From Deinococcus sp. (GTDB lineage: Bacteria; Deinococcota; Deinococci; Deinococcales; Deinococcaceae): a DNA stretch of 8,190 nt. Under the pieces are notes generated by a model. That model was given only the letters and a program-made list of their open reading frames with translations. It did not search any database and was not told where the DNA came from. This document shows, piece by piece, positions 4,249 through 8,190 of the stretch. Positions within the stretch are counted from its first letter, which is position 1; every line of letters begins with the position of its first letter. The DNA lies in the NCBI GenBank assembly GCA_025351205.1, contig JANXWI010000003.1, positions 1-8,190 on the forward strand. The letters are read 5' to 3'. The position numbers and the translations under genes are program-made.

Positions 4249-5592
4249 ATGACTGGGAAAACCCGGCAACTGGTGGTCAAGACGCTCGGTCAGGACCTGG
4301 TGCTGCTCGGCGGCCATGTGGTTCACTGGCCCTCGCGGGCAACCCACGACCTGTTTTCGGTTTTGCTCCTGAGTCCACGGGGAGCGACAAAATTCGACCT
4401 GGTCGAAAAGCTCTGGGGGGGCACGGAGGTCAGGGAGACGACGGGGAATTTCAAGGTGACGCTGCACCGACTGCGGCAGGCTCTGGAAGATAAATCGGTG
4501 GTTATTGAACACAATGGCCGGTACTCGTTGTCTGCCGAGTATCTGGAATGTTCAGATTATGCACAGTTTCAGAACACGCTCTCGATGGCCCGCGCTGCGG
4601 CGACCAGGGACGAACGTGTGAAACGGCTGTCCGAGGCCATCACCCTCTACGGCGGAGACTACCTTCCCGAGCAGCTCCACGACTGGGCCGACGAAACCCG
4701 GATCATGTTGCGCGCCGCTTACGTGCAGGCCACCCTCGAACTGGCGCGAATACACTGCGGGGCCATCGAATGCCATTCAGCCGTGCGTCATCTGGCGACT
4801 GGGCTGGCCTCCGACCCGCTGGTCGGTGAAACCCACCACCAGACCCTGATGACCTGCCTGTGTACCCTGGGCCGGAGTGACGACGCTGTCAGCCATTACC
4901 GCCTTTACCGCTCCTACCTTGAGCGTGAGATCGGCGATATCCCCACCGGTGACACCGTCAGGCTGGCCGATCAGATTCGCAACTCGGAGTCTCACGTGTC
5001 CCGCCAGATCGGGGGGCCAGCCGAGTGTCCCCGTCGGCTGCTGTACGGTGACCTGCCGCCCGCCCTGACTTCCTGGCAGCCGCCCGACCTGACGGCCCTG
5101 GCCAGAGAACTCGGGCGCGGGCAGCTGACGTTCGACCTGCTGACCGCCGCCGCAGCCGCCGCAGAGCAGCCGCGTGGGTGGGCAGCAGTCGCCAGCGCCA
5201 CTGAACGCCTGATCACGGCGGCCCTGCCCGGCACGCACGTGGCGCTGATTCGCCGGGCGGACCTCGGCCAGCTTCCCGGTTTTCAGCGGCGGCTTGCTCC
5301 GGACTGGCCGGTGGAGGTGTTGCGCGTGGTGCTCACCATGCTGGGCGACACAGAACCCTCGGAGCGCGGCGTTCATCCGGTCATTCAGTTCACCGGAGAC
5401 GCCCAGGTGATGTCGCAGGGCGTCGGCAGACAGGGCGGTCCGCCCGACGCCTGGCTGGTGGTCACACGGAAGGCCAACACGGAAGCCGGCGCCTCCGGAT
5501 TCACGTCCGACGACCAGGAGGTCCTGGCGCGCATGGCCCAGGTGCTCAGCCACCCGCTGTCCCAGATCATCTCGTCCGACCCCGGTGTCTGA
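4249..5592 (+). CDS. BTAD-domain transcriptional regulator with GAF-like C-terminus
   Basis: A 447-residue cytoplasmic DNA-binding regulator. Seen: an OmpR/SARP-type winged helix at about residues 10-100, with the recognition-helix region ETTGNFKVTLHRLRQAL (63-79) and wing VVIEHNGRYSLS. A bacterial transcriptional activator (BTAD, TPR-like) domain follows at about 102-245, with LYGGDYLPEQLHDWADETR, AVRHLATGLASDPLVGETHH and AVSHYRLYRSYLEREIG, all standard in the family. A linker and a C-terminal region of about 160 residues (about 285-440) follow, ending FTSDDQEVLARMAQVLSHPLSQ, which resembles the final helix of GAF sensor domains. No ATPase (AFSR/MalT-type NB-ARC) domain is present. An upstream in-frame GTG at 4219 would add ten residues. 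It may be autoregulated through the heptamer array. The target genes are unknown. The divergent HTH ORF and the GH114 lipoprotein downstream are candidates by position only. Confidence 0.85.
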   Translation: MTGKTRQLVVKTLGQDLVLLGGHVVHWPSRATHDLFSVLLLSPRGATKFDLVEKLWGGTEVRETTGNFKVTLHRLRQALEDKSVVIEHNGRYSLSAEYLECSDYAQFQNTLSMARAAATRDERVKRLSEAITLYGGDYLPEQLHDWADETRIMLRAAYVQATLELARIHCGAIECHSAVRHLATGLASDPLVGETHHQTLMTCLCTLGRSDDAVSHYRLYRSYLEREIGDIPTGDTVRLADQIRNSESHVSRQIGGPAECPRRLLYGDLPPALTSWQPPDLTALARELGRGQLTFDLLTAAAAAAEQPRGWAAVASATERLITAALPGTHVALIRRADLGQLPGFQRRLAPDWPVEVLRVVLTMLGDTEPSERGVHPVIQFTGDAQVMSQGVGRQGGPPDAWLVVTRKANTEAGASGFTSDDQEVLARMAQVLSHPLSQIISSDPGV

Positions 5593-5635
5593 AACAGTCT
5601 CTGAAGCGGTCTCTGAAACAGTCTCTGAAGTGGCG
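5588..5635. repeat. 12-bp tandem repeat carrying four in-frame stop codons
   Basis: Four units at 5588, 5600, 5612 and 5624 alternate TCTGAAACAGTC and TCTGAAGCGGTC. The first and third are identical, and the fourth is degenerate at its end. The period is a multiple of three, so the regulator's TGA recurs in frame at 5590, 5602, 5614 and 5626. Confidence 0.85.
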
Positions 5636-5758
5636 CTGGCCCATCAAGGCCCGTTCCGACCGCCCAACACGCCTTGCCGGATGTTCTTCAATGCGTCCTG
5701 TATGGCCTTCACAGGCCTGTGTCGGTGTGCGAACAGCAGGTACCGCAAATGATGAGAA

Positions 5759-5779
5759 AAATAATGTGAACTATTATTT
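5759..5779. repeat. AT-rich palindrome in a low-GC patch
   Basis: AAATAAT and ATTATTT flank GTGAACT. It sits in a very AT-rich run (about 5747-5810) between GC-rich sequences, just outside the end of the HTH ORF. It could be an insertion boundary or an operator. Confidence 0.45.
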
Positions 5780-5800
5780 ATATGAGATTTATGAATTTTG

Positions 5801-5820
5801 TCAATCTGAATCCGTGTCAG
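5801..5820 (-). repeat. Interspersed repeat, copy B
   Basis: On the minus strand, CTGACACGGATTCAGATTGA. It closely matches copy A at 7657 (CTGATACGGACTCCGACTTG...) in opposite orientation. It encodes the last residues (DTDSD) and the stop of the HTH ORF, suggesting the ORF runs out into the repeat. Confidence 0.5.
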
Positions 5821-6301
5821 GAGTGATGCACGTGACCGGAAGGGTGGGGGCGACCACCGGGGCAGATGGCGCGCCCCCTGGCGGCTGTTTCCTGAGCAGG
5901 CGGTACATGCTCGACAGGCTCACGCGGAGGCCAGTTTTGAGATGCAGGTGTTCGGCCAGCCTCGGCGCTGTCCAGGTCTGAAAGGCCAGCCCCAGGTCGG
6001 CTGGCCGCTGACCGCGTAGCCGCCCGAGTTCCTGACGGTACGTCTCGGTCACCTTCGATGGCGCTCCCGGTTTGGGTGCGTCGTTCAGACCCGGAGTACC
6101 CTGGGCGACGTAGCGGGCCAGCCACCGCCGCACCGTGTGTTCGTGATACCTGAGCAGACGCGAGATTTCTCCGACACCGAGGCGCTGTTCGGCGGCCAGC
6201 AGCACGATCAACGCCCTGATCCGCACGCGCGCGTCCTCGCACGTCCGGTACAGAGTCTCAAGCTCCCGAAGTTGGTCTGGGCTGAGCGCGGGCATGGGCA
6301 T
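5801..6301 (-). CDS. IS630-type transposase N-terminal (HTH) part, DDE domain absent
   Basis: A 166-residue DNA-binding protein matching the front half of IS630-family transposases. Seen: ALSPDQLRELETLYRTCED, then a helix-turn-helix VGEISRLLRYHEHTVRRWL (about 42-60), the typical GTPGLNDAPKPGAPSKV linker, a second HTH region with LAFQTWTAPRLAEHLHLKTG and VSLSSMYRLLRKQ. After LLRKQ the sequence becomes a Pro/Ala/Thr tail with no DDE catalytic domain in this or other frames down to the regulator. It is either orfA of a two-ORF IS that lost orfB, or a retained HTH protein. I prefer ATG 6301. A TTG at 6328 would add nine residues, and AAGGA stands 12 nt before the ATG. No clear terminal inverted repeats of a complete IS were found. 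Confidence 0.65.
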   Translation of the reverse strand: MPMPALSPDQLRELETLYRTCEDARVRIRALIVLLAAEQRLGVGEISRLLRYHEHTVRRWLARYVAQGTPGLNDAPKPGAPSKVTETYRQELGRLRGQRPADLGLAFQTWTAPRLAEHLHLKTGLRVSLSSMYRLLRKQPPGGAPSAPVVAPTLPVTCITPDTDSD

Positions 6302-6466
6302 GGGTGGATGGGTTCCTTGCGGCCCCAAGGGTGAGCGCGACTTCTGGCATTTTTGTTTTCGGCTGCGTGACGGCCAAAGCTCACGGTATTCTCACTCAGA
6401 GAAGGGTCATGTCACTCACAAAGGCGGAAGCTAGAGTCAGCGGCGTCGCAGGAAAGCCACTCCTTC

Positions 6467-6538
6467 ATGAAGCAGGCCGCCCTGGTCGGTGCGCCCTACA
6501 TCTGGCCATTGCCGATGTGGGTCGGTGCTGAACGATAA
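6467..6538 (+). CDS. Possible 23-codon leader ORF before the GH114 gene
   Basis: ATG at 6467 opens a hydrophobic 23-residue peptide beginning MKQAALVGAPYIWPLPMW. It stops at TAA 6536-6538, two bases before the first ATG of the lipoprotein frame. GGAAAG lies 10 nt upstream. The close stop/start spacing is suggestive but could be chance. No family recognised. Confidence 0.2.
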   Translation: MKQAALVGAPYIWPLPMWVGAER

Positions 6539-6541
6539 ACA

Positions 6542-6546
6542 TGAGG
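6542..6546 (+). promoter_or_regulatory. Ribosome binding site deciding the GH114 start
   Basis: TGAGG ends 6 nt before ATG 6553. The earlier in-frame ATG at 6541 has no Shine-Dalgarno at a useful distance. Confidence 0.45.
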
Positions 6547-6552
6547 CTGAAT

Positions 6553-7524
6553 ATGAGAAAATGGATGTGTGGCATCGTGGCGCTGTCGTGCGGGCTGGCA
6601 GCGTGTTCCTCCGGGACCGCTTATGTCGGCACCGGGGCAGTCTTTCCGGATCAGCCCGTTGCCAGCTCTGGCTCGGCGGGGAATACCTTCCAGGCGCTGG
6701 CCCGGCGCAAGCGTCCGCCGCTGCCGCCTCCGGTGACGGCTCCCTCCGTCCAGAGTGTGAACTTGCCTCCGAACGGCAGGGTGGCCTGGGACTGGCAGAT
6801 CGGTGCCTCCTCCGACGGCGCGGTTCTGGTTCCTGCCGGCGTGACCCTGATGGACCTCGACGGGTTCACCACTTCGGCGACCAAGGTGGCGGAACTCAGG
6901 AGCAAGGGCGTCTATACCGTCTGCTACATCAACGCCGGAAGTTATGAACCCTGGCGTCCCGATTCGGCCCAGTATCCCAGCTACCTGAAAATCGGCCAGG
7001 ACCCGAACTGGCCCGACGAGTCTTTCCTCGACGTCACTGACGTGTTTAAACCCAACTCGGTACTCGCAAAAATCCTGATCAATCGGATGCAGATGTGTAA
7101 GACCAAAGGCTTCGACGCCCTCGAACCAGACAACCTCCAGAACGACGAGAATGTCCCCGGTGGTCGCATCACCACGCAGCAGCAGCTCGATTTCAACGGC
7201 TGGATCGCCGACCGGGCACACGAGAACGGGCTGGCGGTGTTTCAGAAAAACGGGCCAGATAAGATTTTGCAGTCCGACCGCACGGGCAAGATGATGGTCG
7301 AGAAGTTTGACGGCATCCTGAACGAGCAGTGTCAGGAGTACGCGGAGTGCGGTCCGCTCGCCGAGTACACCAGGCGCGGAAAACTGGCGCTGAACGTGGA
7401 GTACCGCAAGTCGGTGGCCCTGAACTGCACCGGCTTTCTGGCAGGTGGCGTCAACGCCATCAAGAAAGACCTGGGGCTGAAGGGCGCGACCATGAGCGGC
7501 TACCTGCGCGAAAGCTGCGAGTAA
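6553..7524 (+). CDS. GH114 family lipoprotein (endo-alpha-1,4-polygalactosaminidase-like)
   Basis: A 323-residue exported, lipid-anchored glycoside hydrolase. Seen: positively charged start MRKWMC, hydrophobic segment and lipobox LAAC with Cys18 as the lipidation site; a Ser/Gly/Pro-rich spacer to about residue 65; then the GH114 domain. Motifs include VAWDWQIG (78-84), TLMDLDGF (98-105), VYTVCYINAGSYEPWRPD (120-137), WPDESFLDV, CKTKGFDALEPDN (182-194) and NGLAVFQKN. By family knowledge the DLDG aspartate and the EPDN glutamate are the likely catalytic pair. Family members cut alpha-1,4-linked galactosamine polymers, and the fold is shared with the hydrolase domain of PelA. Six or more cysteines in the domain suggest disulfides, consistent with an extracytoplasmic place. 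An ATG four codons upstream (6541) is an alternative start. It is followed by a strong hairpin, so transcription probably ends there. Actual substrate unproven. Confidence 0.88.
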   Translation: MRKWMCGIVALSCGLAACSSGTAYVGTGAVFPDQPVASSGSAGNTFQALARRKRPPLPPPVTAPSVQSVNLPPNGRVAWDWQIGASSDGAVLVPAGVTLMDLDGFTTSATKVAELRSKGVYTVCYINAGSYEPWRPDSAQYPSYLKIGQDPNWPDESFLDVTDVFKPNSVLAKILINRMQMCKTKGFDALEPDNLQNDENVPGGRITTQQQLDFNGWIADRAHENGLAVFQKNGPDKILQSDRTGKMMVEKFDGILNEQCQEYAECGPLAEYTRRGKLALNVEYRKSVALNCTGFLAGGVNAIKKDLGLKGATMSGYLRESCE

Positions 7525-7535
7525 GCTGCGGCGAA

Positions 7536-7548
7536 CTCACGTCGTGAG
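7536..7548. repeat. Small inverted repeat CTCAC/GTGAG
   Basis: CTCAC, loop GTC, GTGAG, 11 nt after the GH114 stop and just before the larger hairpin. It may contribute to 3'-end structure. Confidence 0.35.
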
Positions 7549-7552
7549 AGGG

Positions 7553-7584
7553 ACCGGGGAAGCCGCGATACCGGCTCCCCCGGT
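7553..7584 (+). terminator. Hairpin terminator after the GH114 gene
   Basis: A 13-position stem with one mismatch pairs ACCGGGGAAGCCG (7553-7565) with CGGCTCCCCCGGT (7572-7584) around a 6-nt loop, 28 nt after the stop. It is very stable. The following TTCTGTCGT is only weakly T-rich, so termination efficiency is uncertain. Confidence 0.65.
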
Positions 7585-7656
7585 TCTGTCGTAGGTTGGC
7601 GATCCGGCGGAAGAGAGGAGATGGTCTCTCCTGGGTCCCGGATGGAGGCGTCTGCA

Positions 7657-7678
7657 CTGATACGGACTCCGACTTGAA
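7657..7678 (+). repeat. Interspersed repeat, copy A
   Basis: CTGATACGGACTCCGACTTG followed by AA. It shares CTGAyACGGAyTC and the closing TTGA with copy B, which lies on the other strand at 5801. The core CGGACTCCG is itself palindromic. Confidence 0.5.
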
Positions 7679-7707
7679 TCCTGTATGAAATACGGGTTCA
7701 ATCCGAC
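7668..7707. repeat. Palindrome bracketed by TCCGAC direct repeats
   Basis: TTGAATCC-T-GTAT pairs with ATAC-GGGTTCAA around a GAA loop (7674-7701): 12 pairs with one bulged T and one G-T pair. TCCGAC stands immediately on each side (7668-7673, 7702-7707) like a 6-bp direct repeat. It resembles a small mobile palindromic repeat. Confidence 0.6.
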
Positions 7708-7841
7708 CAAGCGGTGAGGCCCGACAGGTGCCGTTTTAACCAGGAACGGGAGCAGGAGAAGGTACGCTCTTGTGCGGTATGGACGCGCAGGCGGCGCTTC
7801 TTCCTGGCGAGAACAGCGCGCCTGGGCACGCTTCGCCGCTT

Positions 7842-7879
7842 GGGCAGAACGGACCCCCAGTTGGGGCCTGCCCGTTTTT
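7842..7879 (+). terminator. T-tailed hairpin terminator without an obvious upstream gene
   Basis: GGGCAG (7842-7847) pairs with CTGCCC (7868-7873), and an inner CCCC pairs with GGGG (7863-7866) across an internal loop, followed by GTTTTT. Orientation is plus strand. It lies about 260 bp beyond the GH114 hairpin, so it either backs up that terminator or ends a small RNA made from about 7708-7870. Confidence 0.55.
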
Positions 7880-7890
7880 CCGACGGTGCG

Positions 7891-7917
7891 GGAATTGAGC
7901 GGAATCCGTATGAAAAC
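7891..7917 (-). repeat. Interspersed repeat, copy C
   Basis: On the minus strand it contains CATACGGATTCCGCTCAATT. It shares ATACGGAyTCCG with copy A but diverges at the ends. Opposite orientation to copy A. Confidence 0.4.
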
Positions 7918-8042
7918 TGCGCGGCGCGCCGTGAAGTACTGGGGCCGATTCTCTCATGTCCGAGGCATATGTTCATCGGCATCCAAAGCCCGCCATGTAC
8001 GCTTGAAACGGCGTCTGAACACGCAGAGTCGAGGGGCGAGTC

Positions 8043-8190
8043 CTACTCGACGGTCACGCTCTTGGCGAGGTTGCGGGGTTTGTCCACGTCCCGGCCCAGA
8101 TGGCTGGCCGTGAAATAGCCCAGCAGTTGCAGCGCCACCACGTTCACGACGGGGCTGACCATCTCGTGGCTGCGCGGCACGTAGATCACG
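8043..8190 (-). CDS. glmS: Glutamine-fructose-6-phosphate aminotransferase, C-terminal end (cut by window edge)
   Basis: The last 48 residues of GlmS, the cytoplasmic enzyme that converts fructose-6-phosphate and glutamine to glucosamine-6-phosphate, the entry to UDP-GlcNAc for peptidoglycan and amino-sugar glycans. Seen: VIYVPRSHEMVSPVVNVV, LQLLGYFTASHLGRDVD and the family's characteristic carboxy end KPRNLAKSVTVE, followed by TAG. These residues belong to the sugar isomerase (SIS) half, and the C-terminal decapeptide closes the active site in known GlmS structures. The gene enters from the right and ends convergently with the plus-strand units to its left. I see no strong terminator right after it, only a weak GCGT/ACGC pair near 8013-8026. 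Confidence 0.95.
   Translation of the reverse strand, partial: VIYVPRSHEMVSPVVNVVALQLLGYFTASHLGRDVDKPRNLAKSVTVE

Larger units (their letters stand above)
7585..8042. other. Non-coding stretch between GH114 gene and glmS
   Basis: About 460 bp. It holds repeat copy A and its palindrome (7657-7707), a T-tailed terminator (7842-7879) and repeat copy C (7891-7917). A frame at 7772-8113 has an RBS-like AGGAGAAGG but runs into glmS and across copy C, so I do not call it. No tRNA or known structural RNA was recognised. Confidence 0.5.

Noticed and set aside
4777..5553. Long minus-strand ORF antisense to the BTAD regulator (258 codons)
   Set aside because: Shadow frame in GC-rich DNA. The plus strand carries recognisable domains and a good RBS.
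7720..7790. CCAGG...GGAGCAGGAGAAGG stretch that recalls the SRP RNA core
   Set aside because: The conserved tetraloop and symmetric-loop sequence of SRP RNA are absent.
7772..8113. Plus-strand ORF of 113 codons with an RBS-like AGGAGAAGG and a stretch (FPTVRELSGIRMKTARRAV) that looks faintly like a winged helix
   Set aside because: It contains a T-tailed terminator and repeat copy C (which encodes the helix-like part) and runs into glmS on the other strand. Most likely a GC-driven open frame.

Overview
The window is GC-rich DNA from a bacterium, most plausibly Deinococcus or a close relative. The basis is the gene mix (UDP-galactopyranose mutase with a partner glycosyltransferase, a membrane-anchored Ala/Pro-rich cytochrome c, a BTAD-type regulator, a GH114 lipoprotein, glmS) together with the composition. 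The genus is an inference, because there is no rRNA or other decisive marker here. The genes are well spaced and separated by long, repeat-rich, partly AT-rich intergenic DNA holding transposase debris, so this reads as an accessory region between core genes.

Left part (1-1560, minus strand): a compact sugar operon. A possible 27-codon small ORF with an excellent Shine-Dalgarno leads into a GT-B glycosyltransferase, which leads into glf (UDP-galactopyranose mutase, cut by the window edge). Both junctions are 8-nt overlaps of the same form, ATGAGTGA and ATGACTGA. This suggests translational coupling of the whole unit, which probably makes or attaches galactofuranose in a surface glycan.

Middle (1980-4250): a membrane-tethered c-type cytochrome on the plus strand, followed by about 1.4 kb without a large intact gene. 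That stretch holds a decayed IS1-like transposase in three frames on the minus strand (2830-3291), several hairpins and short tandem duplications, and a plausible 61-residue small protein (3531-3716, minus).

Right part (4249-7524): a BTAD transcriptional regulator with an OmpR-type winged helix at its N-terminus and a GAF-like C-terminus. It is preceded by an array of GTGA-type heptamers about 14 bp apart and ends in a 12-bp tandem repeat that multiplies its stop codon. Then come an AT-rich patch, an orphan IS630-type helix-turn-helix ORF without its DDE domain (minus), and a GH114 (endo-alpha-1,4-polygalactosaminidase family) lipoprotein (plus) with a strong hairpin after it. Two similar copies of a 20-bp repeat, in inverted orientation, bracket the HTH ORF and the GH114 gene, and a third copy lies further right.

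Right edge (7525-8190): about 500 bp of non-coding DNA with palindromic repeats and a second, T-tailed terminator that has no obvious gene of its own. The 3' end of glmS follows on the minus strand. GlmS supplies amino sugars, GH114 enzymes cut amino-sugar polymers, and glf/GT build galactofuranose glycans, so the window leans towards envelope polysaccharide metabolism. The genes are not one operon, and the link is inference.
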